Below are positions 20,174 to 30,688 of a stretch of 64,000 bases of DNA, one piece after another. Position 1 is the stretch's first letter, and every line of letters starts with the position of its first letter. Under the pieces are notes generated by a model, which saw only the letters and a list, made by a program, of their open reading frames with translations, ran no database searches and was not told the origin of the DNA. This stretch comes from Lepraria neglecta. Its lineage: Eukaryota; Ascomycota; Lecanoromycetes; Lecanorales; Stereocaulaceae. The translations under genes and the position numbers were made by a program. The DNA is taken from contig CM065648.1 of the NCBI GenBank assembly GCA_033220425.1, positions 2,728,001-2,792,000 of the forward strand, read 5' to 3'.

Positions 20174-21543
20174 ATGTCCCGACGCAACCGCGACTCACGA
20201 GATAGGCGGTCTGAGAGAGAAGCGTATGGGCGCGGAACCAGCAGGGACACCTCTGATAGGCTAGACGAGTTTTTTGTCGATGGTTACGGAATTGATTTCA
20301 AAGTCTTGCAAAAGCAAATACGCAAATACCTTGGACCACAGGCAAGGGCAACACCTTATACACTCAATGTGCGTGAAAACTCCGTATGTCTAAGTGTCTG
20401 TAATTGATTTTTTAGGGCAAGCGAGGCTACCTCGTTACTACCGTCGCATCATTTACAGAAGTGAGTGGAGCCTTGCGCCCGGACGCTTTCCGAAAATTGA
20501 CACATCGACAGGCAATGCTAGACGAGCTCGTAGACTTATCGGGTGGCTACAACACAGAAATCCAGTGGAATAGAAGAAGAGTCCATCTAGGTAGATCTAG
20601 TTCGGAATCTGCGAATAAGATAAGGTTCTAAAGGTGCCCAGTTCCCTCGTATACGGTCTCGAAGATATATCAACGCGGTGACTCTTTGTTGGCTGGTGGT
20701 ACGGAAACCTATCCCTCAGTCACTAGTCCCATAGAGTATCCTGACACTTCTGCGGCAATGGAATACTTTTCATGCTTGCAAGCGGCAAGCTCTCCTGAGA
20801 GCGGATCGACTCTTTCACATGATTCAGGAAGGGCTAAAGCTCGGAATCCGCGTTATCATTTAGATCCACGGGAAACTTCAAGCTCAAAGTATCCTTCTGA
20901 CTCAGGCTATCCTCCCAGCTCAGGATATTCCCCAGGCTCAGTCTATCCTCCTAGCTCAGGCTGTTCTGCCAGATCAGACTGTCTTCCCAGCTCACGCAAT
21001 CCTTCAGGCTCAGACTATCCTCCAGGCCCAGGCTATCCTTGCCCCTACCCGCCAGTCGATTACAATCCACCCCCTCAGCATTATCAATACAACCGCAATT
21101 ATCCTGGCTATGACCCTCAGGGCGTCTACAGAGAGGAATCCATCCAAGCAGAAAGTCGACGAGATTTAAAAGAGCGCAACTCAGCTCATTCATCAACAAG
21201 TAATCCTTCCACCTTGAAACCTGCGGGCCCAATCCCTGATCGAGGCGAACTTCGACGAGAGCCCAGAGATCGTAGCATATATAATTCGTCAACAAGCAAT
21301 TCCTCAACTTCGCAAGCTGCAAGCATAGTCCTCTGCTCTTCGTGCCAGGAGCAGGCACAAGAGAGGGGGCAGATCGAGCTCTGCAAAACATGTCGTGGGA
21401 AGCTTCGCGAGTCTTGTGGCCAGACTGGCATCTCTTACGGTGTGGCTGCCGCTATGGCAATTGGAGCAGTCGCAGCATCATATTATGGTGGACTTGCTCA
21501 TGCGAATAACATTGTAGGCTCCTCGCTTCGCCGTCGCCCTTGA
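20174..21543 (+). CDS. Tyr/Pro/Ser-repeat protein with C-terminal CxxC/CxxC module and membrane helix
   Basis: Four exons, 20174-20368, 20416-20460, 20512-20590 and 20642-21543, encode 406 aa; every intron is GT-AG and phases agree. The N-terminus is basic and Ser/Arg-rich (SRRNRDSRDRRSEREAYGRG). Residues 45-105 (IRKYLGPQARATPYTLNGK, GYLVTTVASFTEAMLDEL) form a small domain I have seen in other fungal proteins without a function. A low-complexity part follows with imperfect SSGYPP/GSDYPP units, then Asn/Ser-rich stretches. The last 80 residues (IVLCSSCQEQAQ, ELCKTCRGKL, SYGVAAAMAIGAVAASYYGG) repeat the layout of the protein at 15359-15619: two CxxC pairs, then a Gly/Ala-rich membrane helix. 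A tail-anchored topology is likely. Function unknown. Confidence 0.8.
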
Positions 21544-21996
21544 TAAGTCCTTTTGGCAGCTTATTGATGTTCTTCATCAGTAATCGCATGAAATTCAGTT
21601 AGGGTTGATGAAGTAAATGAGATAATGGTAGACACATAGAAATACGATTGATGGGTTAGACTCCTCAGGTGCATTGTGGTTGAAGGCGAAGGATCAGTGA
21701 AGGCAGCACTAGGCATCCGTGGGACAGCACAGCCCCGCTCCGCCTCACTTTACCCATCCTCGGATTACTCCCAAAGCTCAGCTGCGCTAAGCTAAGTACA
21801 AATGGATCGAAGGACATGCACGTAAGCATTATTCCAGACTTTATGCGGTTTCTTCTGCATTGTCCTAAAACCGACCAGCACCAACTCAAACCTAGTGGTT
21901 GAAGGCCTGGCTAAGAGTCTCGTGAACCTCAGCTGATCAGCCCGCGGCTGGTGATCGGCTCCCCTTCACACTTAGTTTCAACTTCAATTCGAAGCC
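21544..21996. other. intergenic, P450 promoter region
   Basis: No coding signal or obvious repeat. Confidence 0.5.
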
Positions 21997-23718
21997 ATGC
22001 CGTCCTGGTCTAGTATCGTGGTGGGCCTCTCTACTTTGCAGCTGGCGTATGTGATTTACGCAGTGATCGGTAGAATTCTTCTTAGCCCCTTGAGGAAGAT
22101 TCCAGGCCCGAAGCTTGCTGCTTTGACGTCGTGGTATGAATTCTACTTCGATATAATTCAACCAGGGAGATTTGTGTGGAAAATTCAAGATCTGCATAAG
22201 GAATACGGTTTGGCTGTCTCACTTCACATTGCAAACTATCTTCTGATGGGTATATCTCGCAGGTCCCATCGTACGAATTACGCCTTGGGAAATCCACGTC
22301 GACGATATGGAATTCCTGGATGATATCTACGCACCCTCCTTCCGCCGCCGGGAAAAATATGCCTACCAGACCAGGACGCTCCCGGTGCCCTTGTCGGTAG
22401 GAGGGACTATACAGCATGAACTTCATCGAAAAAGACGCGAGGCCCTGAATCCATTTTTCAGCAAGAAATCTGTGCAAAGTCTTGGACCGATGATTGCAAG
22501 AAAGGCAGAGCTGCTTTGCGATCGTCTTAATGACAATCTCAACTCGCAAATCCCCGTCAATCTCTCTGAGGTCTATTTTGCTTTTGCCAATGAGTAAGTA
22601 GGTCGAGTCTCTAAAGTTTCTTTCAATCTCGCTCACAAAGACTAGTGTTGTCTCACAGTATAGCTTCGGACATGACAACGATCTGCTGAGGGACCCAATC
22701 CGAGCAGCCAGCTTGAGAGCCAATCTCTCTGAACTCCTACTTGGAGTGAAGATCAACCAACATTTTCCGTGGATAGTTGAGACCCTAGAACTACTACCGA
22801 TGGCGCTGGCCAAGCATATCATGCCACCCGGTGTACTCGATATGAAAGCATTTTCCGCCGTAAGTCCGGAGTCGTTGCTGCCTAACACTCCCTGATGATG
22901 TGCCAGAGAATTAGCGAAGACATCGAGCAGGTGCTGCATGACAGTAACGATGTGAAGAGAGGAGAGAAACGCTCGATCTTTTACGAGTTACGAGACAATC
23001 CAAATTTACCACCGTCAGAAAAAAGCTCGTTGCGGCTCGAACACGAAGGGACATTACTTGTCATGGCCGGTATGGCTTGCGAAGGGTATATCACGCTATT
23101 GCTTGATTGTGGCTGACACAAACGGTAGGAACGGAGTCAACGGCAAAATCTTTGGCTATTACGCATTTTCATCTCATTTCAAATCCTCCAATGATGGCCA
23201 AACTGCGAGCGGAGCTCCGCACAGTGCATGAGGATTCCTCCTGGACGGAGCTTGAACAACTACCGTACCTCAGCGCTTGCATAGCCGAGGGTAACCGCCT
23301 TTCCTTCGGCGTGACAGCAAGGGTCTGCCGAATCGCTCCCGACGAGGCTCTTCAATACAAGGACTACACCATATCACCCGGCACGCCTGTGAGCATGACG
23401 AGTCTCTGCGCTCACACGGATGAGACCATCTTCCCGGATCCATGGACCTTTAATCCTGACAGATGGCTCGGGCAGGAAGGCGTTGCGAGACGCAAGTACC
23501 AGATGGCGTTCAATAAAGGCGGACGAAACTGCATAGGGATTAATCTAGCCCACGCGGAAATGTTTCTGGTTATTGCTGCTGTGGCACGCTACGACATGGA
23601 GCTTTTTCAGACGGATGTGTCTGATGTGGAATTTCGGCATGATTATCAGGTTGCATATCCGAAACTTGACTCCAAAGGGGTGAAGGCCATTGTGAAGGGC
23701 AAGCCAGCGATGGCGTGA
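21997..23718 (+). CDS. cytochrome P450 monooxygenase, CYP58/trichodiene-oxygenase-like
   Basis: Five exons (21997-22207, 22263-22593, 22646-22859, 22907-23069, 23129-23718) encode 502 aa. An N-terminal membrane anchor (IVVGLSTLQLAYVIYAVIG) precedes LSPLRKIPGPKLAALTSWYE. The I-helix motif spans a splice junction as AGTESTAKSLAITHFHL; the ExxR motif is in CIAEGNRLSFG; the heme loop FNKGGRNCIG has its thiolate Cys. The intron after HKEYG restores GPIVRITPWEIHVDD. The enzyme should be an ER-bound monooxygenase. The opening region matches what I recall of Tri4-like P450s that oxidise sesquiterpenes; the substrate here is unknown and there is no terpene synthase beside it. Its closest relative in the window is the damaged P450 at 58142-59997. 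Confidence 0.93.
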
Positions 23719-24014
23719 GTGATTGGGGCTTCTAGCTTTGATATTGACAATATAGTCTCAAAATTGAGAAATGCTTTTTCACATGTATATGTTGCTCGCG
23801 AAGATGAAATTTTTTCTCCGGTGAGTGTAATCACATATAGAAAAACATCCTTCCCTTTCATCTCCAAAACTACTCGAGCACTCAATCTTAGCTTTCCTGG
23901 CTTAGAGACTATACCATTCCTTAAATCTCCAGTACTCTCCCACGCCCCCAACTTCACACCACCTAGGCTCGAGAGCCTACACAACTCAAACCATCCATTC
24001 CACTTCTTCACAAC

Positions 24015-24478
24015 TATGGCACAAAGTATACAAGATTTACGACATCGCCGACGATAACATCTGCGCACTCTGGCCTAGCCTTCAACCGCACATGACCAGA
24101 AGTCTAGATAACAATTCGTTTGACTGGTACGCCCTCGTTAAGTACGGTCCTGAGGAGAGTCTAGCCAAGCCAATTATCCGCGTCGTTACAAATGATGTGG
24201 GGCAGGATTGGACGCATGCGAGGGAGATTGTTGAGAATATTCATATGCGGGTTCCGCGTTCTATCTTGATGGAGTTGACTAGTATATTTGGTATTGAGTG
24301 GGAGGGGGGTATGGTGCCAAAGCTGGGGATGGTTGTTGTGAAGAGAGAGGATGGTGATTTGGATGATAGTGAGCTGGATGATAGTGAGCTGGATGAAAAT
24401 AATCTGGATGAAAATGATTTGGATGATGGTGAGCTGCATGATAGTGACCTGAATGAAAGCGACCTGGAGGAGTCGTAA
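24015..24478 (+). pseudogene. small protein of the local three-member family, copy B (frame break near start, repeat tail)
   Basis: The homologous reading DDNICALWPSLQPHMTRSL, SFDWYALVKYGPEESLAKPI, GQDWTHAREIVENIHMRVP and FGIEWEGGMVPKLGMVVV aligns with copy A over its whole core. The only ATG positioned like the start of copy A (24015, MAQSIQDLRHRRR) is in another frame, so a one-base change lies near 24050; otherwise translation could only start at ATG 24092, inside the conserved region. The C-terminus is a run of acidic pentapeptides (DDSEL, DENNL, DDGEL and variants) not present in copies A or C. Function unknown. Confidence 0.65.
24362..24466 (+). repeat. 15-nt minisatellite encoding acidic pentapeptides
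   Basis: Seven tandem 15-base units of the type GATGATAGTGAGCTG, the first two identical and the others diverged by a few bases, all in one frame. Each codes four mostly polar or acidic residues followed by Leu. This is a replication-slippage type expansion at the end of copy B. Confidence 0.9.
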
Positions 24479-24781
24479 TGGCTTCATGGCGGACGTGGCA
24501 CGCGTTGCATATATTGTGTGAGATGGGATGTCCTGTGTGCTAGAGCACCGGGTCAGGCAGCATCGTGACTGTGTCTGAACATATTGGAGTTCTGTGGTAC
24601 AGAAACACGGGATAAAATAGCACTGAATGAAAGGAGGCATGGGACTCTGGCTTTGCGGAAAATGGAATTTAGATGACACACTCTCGCCTCCAAAACAAGT
24701 ATGATAAGACATTCTCAAATATCATCTGCTATACTATATACAGAGCAGCGGAGCACAACATGGCGAAAGATAGCCCTAGCT
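24479..24781. other. intergenic between copies B and C
   Basis: 3' flanks of the two convergent family members. Nothing else seen. Confidence 0.5.
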
Positions 24782-25071
24782 CTAGTCCCCCTTAAGCATC
24801 TTCATCTGCAAATGTGGTGCTCCTTCCTCGCGACAATGGTGCAGAATTGCGTCAGTGACATCGTTCCAGTTACGTTGAGAAGGAATCTTGGTGGTAACGA
24901 GAATCGCTTTGTAGATGCTTCTTCGGTACCATAATTGACGAGCTCAAATTTCTCGTAGGGAACGTGATTGAGAACGCTTCGTACTAGGAGTCGCAGCTTA
25001 GGCAATAGCTCTAGAAGAGGATTCCAAGGCGAGATCGGGGAAGTGTAGGAACAACAGCAAGGTGACGCCAT
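24782..25071 (-). pseudogene. small protein of the local three-member family, copy C (frameshifted)
   Basis: Begins MASPCCCSYTSPISPWNPLL and continues LLPKLRLLVRSVLNHV and YEKFELVNYGTEEAS. Near 24920 the homology jumps to another frame: YKAILVTTKIPSQRNWNDVT, DAILHHCREEGAPHL and MKMLKGD, with TAG at 24782. The join would align YGTEEAS-TKAILVTTK with the YGPxxxLAKPxxxxxT core of copies A and B. Intended length is about 95 aa. The most diverged of the three copies; function unknown. Confidence 0.6.
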
Positions 25072-25472
25072 GTTTTGTCTGGTATGTAGTCTGTCTACGT
25101 TGCCTGATTAGTGTCGACGTGAGAGTAATCTTGCTTCAGCGGTGTTGACTTGCCTGTTGAAAAGGGTCCTAATGGCTTGAGTCCGGCCACGCGGCGGTGG
25201 CAACGTAACAGTGAATATAGTCTTAAGGAGAAGGAAAAGTAGAGAAGGTAATAACGCAACCCCCGCAGCCTCCTCAGGCTAGTCACTAGCGTATGTACCA
25301 GCCACCCCTTTTTTATGAGTGGTTAGCGTATATACATATATCAAGCGGCTGAACAAGAGACGGAATCAGACACCAAAATTGGTATCATATTCCCGGTCTA
25401 TATTCACTCATGGAAACCGTAATTCAGTCATAGACATGGCGTGCAATATCACACAGAGCTAGCAAGGTCCTA
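25072..25472. other. intergenic, no feature seen
   Basis: Short frames only. A stretch at 25320-25345 is AT-rich with TATATA repeats, but no promoter can be assigned with confidence. Confidence 0.5.
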
Positions 25473-26664
25473 TCACGGAAATACCTTTCCCAGAAAGAAA
25501 ATTGCAGTGCATGTTGTAATAGTCCATTGCCAACTAAGTAGCAGGTCCAACCGTCCGCGTCCTTCTCCTTTGAAAGGCACCAAGCCAGTTGTATTCAATG
25601 GAGGCATACTGCCCGTAGGCGATGGGCCTCCAAAAGTCGTAATTCCAGTGGCATTTCCTATCGGGAATGGAGGAGACACTGGCCCGGGGCCAAACTCTGG
25701 AGGGATTGCTCCTGAAGCGCTGACACTGGTAGCAGATTCTCCTGTTGGGCCTAATGTGACTGAGACACCTAAAGCTACGTCTGACGCGCTCTGAAGTCCA
25801 CCGCTGCCCGATGGTACGCTTGAAATGGGAATTTCACTTGCCAAAGAAACAGTCGTTGCTGGTGCTGGTGGCGGCGGCGGCGGTGCTGTCAATGGGTTCG
25901 CGACTGGCGGCGGTACGACTAATCCTATAGAGGTAGCTGCTGCTTGGCTGGCTAGTGGAATACCGGCTGTTGGAGGACTACTCAACACCGCACTGGCCGT
26001 TGCTAGAGAGTTAGGTAAGCCTTGAGGGCTTGCTGTTGGATTGATGGATCCTTCATAGAGAGTGCCCTGTATAGTGACAGCTATGGCATTGCTTGATGAC
26101 AGTTGCAAAGCTTGATATAGTTGAGACATTTGTACCGGTGACAGGCTGGTATGATTCCATATGGCTGAGGTCTGTGCTGATTGTAGGCTGCTTGATGAAG
26201 AGCTGGAAGCAGCAGTACTTGCTGAAATCGTTGCCATAGTCGCCTTCGGTGCCTCTATTGTCATCAAAGGATTAGTAGTCGTAGCCGGCACTAGTTGGCT
26301 CTCCGTTATATATTGTTCAATAGAGGAACAGACCCCGGACTCCGCAGCGCTGATGCTATCGGTGGCTTGAGCAGCTCCCGGGTATGCGCTGAGCGCCCGA
26401 CGCCGTAGGACTCCGACCTCGCCCTTAGGACCAGAGTAGGCTGTATGATTCAGCTGAAGAGAACTTGAGATAGTAGGGGATGTGTTCGTTGCTGGTGGGC
26501 CAGTCAGCGTTAAATCCAGACATTTCAGACCGTGGCATAATACCGTTTACAGTTGTCCCTAGAGTCGATGACGAAGCTACTGTGTTGTCCACGCGTGCGT
26601 ACAGTGATGCTGTTGCTGATACAAGGAAGAAATTCAGTAGTGATAGACATAAATAATAGACCAT
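25473..26664 (-). CDS. Ser/Ala/Pro-rich secreted or cell-surface protein
   Basis: Two exons, 26664-26544 and 26491-25473, encode 379 aa; the 52-nt intron (GTATTA...GCTGAC...CACCAG) joins GTTVNA to TNTSPTISSSLQL. A signal peptide is clear (MVYYLCLSLLNFFLVSATAS). A region with one Cys (ESGVCSSIEQYITESQLVP) leads into poly-Ser, a segment SPVQMSQLYQALQLSSSNAIA and a long Pro/Ser/Gly low-complexity part including a run of seven prolines (PPPPPPP), likely heavily O-glycosylated. The C-terminus (LLLSWQWTITTCTAIFFLGK) is hydrophobic, so a GPI-anchor signal or terminal helix is possible. It resembles fungal cell-wall adhesin-like proteins in composition only; I recognise no domain. Confidence 0.72.
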
Positions 26665-27759
26665 GGTTGGCTCTCGCCTTTATAACTGCAGTGCATACAG
26701 CAACAGAGCAATGGAGAAGAAAGGTCAGTGACGATGGGACGTCCGGAGCAAAACACGAAATATCCCAAATTGGGGAGGAAGTGATTAGATAAGGCCAAAT
26801 GGAACCTCGCTAACAGAGAAGCTACATGCGAATCAAGATCCGCAACCCTTGCCATAGGCAGATCTGACTTTTCCGCTTGAATGGCAAGGCACTCGCATGG
26901 ATTGGCTGAATGCTGTGTTTGAAGACAACAAAGCCTCCGTAAGACATGGCATACAAGGTACCGGTCCGCAACCTCAGCACGCTTTTGTCTCAGATAGAAG
27001 CCGCTCTTAAGAGATACGTCTTGGGGTGGGAGCTAAAATCAGCCATGGTCTCTTGCAAGCCATGTGCACCTTCAGGGTGTCTGTTTCCGCTCTCAAAGCC
27101 GGTCGAGGCTTCTCTAGGCCTCGTGACCAGCCTTACGAAAGTTGGCTGGGGGGAAGATGAGTCTTCCGAGCGTGGTGGAAGTAGTGGAAATCCAACGTGA
27201 GCGGGCTTACGGGTAAGAAAAAGTGTTTCAGCCTAACCACTTTCGGAAAACGTGTTTCGTCAAGCGAGCCATTGAATCTTCGACCCCCTCATCCATTTAG
27301 ACGCTCGAACTTCGCGTTTTTGAGGTGCAGATGGGACTGATAGCCATCATGGCTAGAAGTGTTCAAGAAAAGTGGAGTACCGTTGGTGATTGGCAGGTTC
27401 GAGGACTGCCAGCGAGCTTCTGCTATTGTAAGAAGGCCTAGAACTATTCTGTATCATGAAGATGACAGTGCTTCTTCATGCTTAAGTCTGCTGGAGCGCC
27501 CCTATCCGTGATTCTCATGATTGGTTAAATTGCAGCCTCGTTTCTTCTCGCTTTCACCAATTACAACAGGCCAACAATGATGGTCGAAGTCCTTAGGCGT
27601 CCTGTGTTAGCTGGAGCTGAATCTTTTGGGACGCCTGAATCGTTCGGCGTTTACTGTATACTATTGCTCAAACCTCTGGTTAATCTCCATGGTCTCCGAC
27701 CATCATGAGATGCACATCTTGATTGTCAAAGTGTTCCGGTTACTATCCAATTCTTGACT
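26665..27759. other. intergenic, 1.1 kb
   Basis: Promoter of the Ser/Pro-rich gene (-) and upstream of the aspartic-protease-like gene (+). A short frame at 26946-27200 is unsupported. An exon carrying a signal peptide for the next gene may lie here, but I could not define it. Confidence 0.45.
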
Positions 27760-29553
27760 ATGAATATGCGCGACTGGCTGCATCCACGAGCAACGAACAA
27801 CAGCCAAATCCAGCCTTTCAGCTTCCCTCCAAGCCAGACCTGGGACGGAAATGCCGGGAGCTGGTCGACATTCATTATCCAAGTCGGTGCACCTCCACAG
27901 ATTTTTCGCATTCTGCCAGCGACAAATGGTGACGAAACTTGGGTTCCCATCGCTGCCGGATGCAACCAGACGGGTGGCCCGAGCGACTGTGGGAACCTTC
28001 GCGGAGCTAATGCATTCCAAGTTGCACTCAGCCAGGGTTTCAACAAGAACTCCCCTTCAACATGGGTGGACAATGGGGCATACAATCTGCTGATGGAAGA
28101 CAACCTTGATCTTGACAACAACTCGGCGAATGGAGACTACGGCTTTGACACTGTTGAGCTCGGAAACAGCCCAGGTGGCTTATCATTAGAGCATCAAGTC
28201 GTTGCAGGGGTCGCCACCAATACTTTCTGGCTAGGTGTATTCGGCCTTGGTCCAAAACCAGCGAATTTCACAGCGCCGGTCCCAAGCTCGATGAAAAACC
28301 TCGCGGACCAGAGCCTGATTCCTAGTCTATTATTCGGCTATACCGCAGGAGTCAAGTACCGCGGTGTAGGATGTCTTGGCAGCCTCACATTAGGTGGCTA
28401 TGACAAAGCGCGGCATATCGCGAATAATGTTAGCTTTGACTTTGATTCCAACGACTCCAGGAGTCTTACCGTGAGCCTACAATCCATTACTGCAACGCGA
28501 ACTCTGAACGGTGATGTAGAGCCTCTACAAACAGGGATCTTCTCACTCATCGACTCGGGCGTGCCCGAGATCTGGCTGCCTACGGCAGCATGCGAAGCCT
28601 TTGCGTCAGCTTTCGGATTGACCTATGATAGCGATACTTAGCGCTACCTCGTTAACGATACGATACACTCTTCCCTTCAGAAACTGAACTCAAGCGTGAC
28701 TTTCACCATCGGCCCACAAGCAACAGGAGGTCCATCTATCGCTTTCAAACTGCCATACGCCTCTTTTGATCTACAAGCTTCGTTCCCAATCTATCCAAAC
28801 GCAACGAACTACTTTCCGATTAGACGGGCGAATAGCACTCAGTATACCATAGGGAGGACGTTTCTTCACGAAGCCTATGTCACCGTCGACTATGAACGCT
28901 CCAAATTCCACATATCTCAAGCAGCTTTTCCAGACTCGAATTCTGAGGATTTAGTGGCTATCTATCCACCAAGTGCCACCGATACCAGCTCATTTCAATC
29001 CGGTGGCTCAAAACTAGGTCCCGCAGAGGTCGCCGGAATCACGCTCGGCGCTGTTGCGATCTCCCTTTTCATTTGCGGCTTTGCATACTTCTGCTTTCGC
29101 CGTCGCAGGAGGCGGCTCCCGACTAAAGGGCAAAGCGGTATTAGTGTCCTGGGGTGGAAATCAGAGCTCCCAGCCAATGACGAAAAGATTCCAACGGAAA
29201 GCGAAGCAGCTCGGGGTAAAGATCCGATTTCGGGTACCAGAAAGATAGATCTCGTTTCTCCACTACCACCAGACGAGAAAGTCGAGCTTGAAAGCCCTGC
29301 GACAGGGATCGCAAAGGAATTACCAAGCTTACCAAGTATAAGACACGAACTTGAAGGCTCCCAGGCTGCGAACGAGCTCCACTATGAGAGAAATCCCGTC
29401 TGCGAACTACCTACGGATGATAATCGATCCGCAGTCTCGACACGTGCGTTGAGAACGTTATTCCAAACATCATGGCTCCACTCCGGACCTTCGCCCCGCG
29501 CGCCAAGGAAATCGACCCTTCAAACATCATGGCTCCACTTCGGGCTTGATTAG
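27760..29553 (+). pseudogene. aspartic-protease-fold (A1-like) membrane protein split by one in-frame TAG
   Basis: A pepsin-like ectodomain (GSWSTFIIQVGAPPQIFRIL, FGLGPKPANF, GCLGSLTLGGYDKARHI, IFSLIDSGVPEIWLPTAACE, RTFLHEAYVTVDY) is followed by one membrane helix (GITLGAVAISLFICGFAYF), a stop-transfer run RRRRRR and a cytoplasmic tail with Lys/Glu and Pro. At the first active-site position (normally DTG/S) the sequence is ATNGDETW, so that Asp is missing, while the second DSG remains. It is therefore probably a non-catalytic member of a fungal family I have seen often. At 28639-28641 a TAG interrupts an otherwise continuous frame (DSDT-stop-RYLVNDTIHS). The chosen ATG leaves no signal peptide, so a first exon may be missing. 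Without the stop the protein is 596 residues. Confidence 0.75.
29464..29543 (+). repeat. 57-bp spaced duplication in the protein tail
   Basis: CAAACATCATGGCTCCACT starts at 29464 and again at 29521, each followed by a near-identical CGG. The 57-base offset keeps the frame, so the peptide QTSWLH occurs twice close to the C-terminus. Confidence 0.8.
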
Positions 29554-29858
29554 CTTTCTTTTGCCATGCGAATTCCTATTGGAACTCGCGACGGATCCCC
29601 GATGAAGTTTGATGTGGAGCGGTGGAGACAAAAATTGTTCGCACGAGCAGCTCCGAGAAAACAAGCTACGAGGTTATGAACCTACAAGCAGACTACATCA
29701 CAATTCCCATGATTCATCAAATGATTCATCATCAAGCGTCTCTCGCTCTGCAATTTTTCAACCGCTCTCAACAATCCATACAGCATAATCCTGAGCTCGA
29801 TCCTTGGCACCTGGAATCGGAATCCTCCCTTTGAGACATCCACTCGCTAGTATCAAAT

Positions 29859-30160
29859 ATGAAGTTATCAGCCTTCGCGCTCCTCACTCTGTTTCTGGCT
29901 GCTGTACCCTCCATAGCTCAAGACATAGCTCAAGACGACAGTATTCTGGCTGGTGACGGGGAAGGAGGTTGGGACGAGAAAGATGACATATGTGCGTTTC
30001 CAACACTACTTCAAATCGAGTTTACTAATGTACAGTATGGCAGAAGACTGTGAGCCGCATAGGTCTCGAAAGACATGAAATGGAAGCAGTGCAAAAGTGT
30101 ATGTTTGCTGGTATTACAAATGGATGTCAGCGTTGTGTTCGATGGAGGCTACACGACTGA
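29859..30160 (+). CDS. small secreted protein (85 aa)
   Basis: Exon 1 (29859-29991) encodes a strong signal peptide, MKLSAFALLTLFLAAVPSIA, then an acidic segment QDIAQDDSILAGDGEGGWDE. A 44-nt intron (GTGCGT...TACTAAT...TACAG) joins it to exon 2 (30036-30160): LWQKTVSRIGLERHEMEAVQ, KCMFAGITNGCQRCVRWRLH and a stop. Three cysteines lie in the last 20 residues. The branch site TACTAAT is ideal. A second donor (GTATGT, 30097) might cut exon 2 differently. No family recognised; the role may be extracellular. Confidence 0.55.
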
Positions 30161-30577
30161 GTAACTTGGTTATACGAGTCTTATATAAGAGCATGAATCC
30201 AAGACGAATAATGTAATGGAAAGCAATGTCGATTCTATCATGCTTCTTGCAAGCACGTAGAGACGTCAAATAGCCTTCGTGCTTTTCCGATAACAAGAGG
30301 TCCCCATAGGCCCAATCGGTTGCCCTAAAGGCTGCGTATATTCAAAAACCACTCCTCGGCAACTCTTGAAGCCGACTTGAGCCTCAGCAATTTGACCAAT
30401 AGAAGTTCCTCTCTAGCGGGCTACAACCCCGCCCCAAGGAGAAAGCCGTAACATCCTACCTTACTGTGTTTCGATACCAACAAACCAACACATTTAGAGT
30501 TCATGACTTCCAACGCTGAAATAGCCGGACAAGACCTTTGATTTGTACTTCATTGCACTACCATAGAATAATTGTAA
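30161..30577. other. intergenic, possible 5' exon of the next gene
   Basis: No clear feature. A candidate ATG near 30504 and an acceptor at 30585 (TTACCAG) suggest an upstream exon for the 30689 gene, but frames do not join cleanly. Confidence 0.4.
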
Positions 30578-30688
30578 GTGTTACCAGTTATACAACCAAT
30601 CGAGGATGCGGTCAATGCTTACTTCAAGACAAGCGATAAGGCAGCAACCAACCTCAACCAAACACCACCAGTCTGTATACTCGGCAAC

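Noticed and set aside
27385-27415. tRNA-like T-arm (TGGCAG, GTTCGAG, CTGCCA)
   Set aside because: No acceptor stem, D-arm or anticodon arm can be paired around it.
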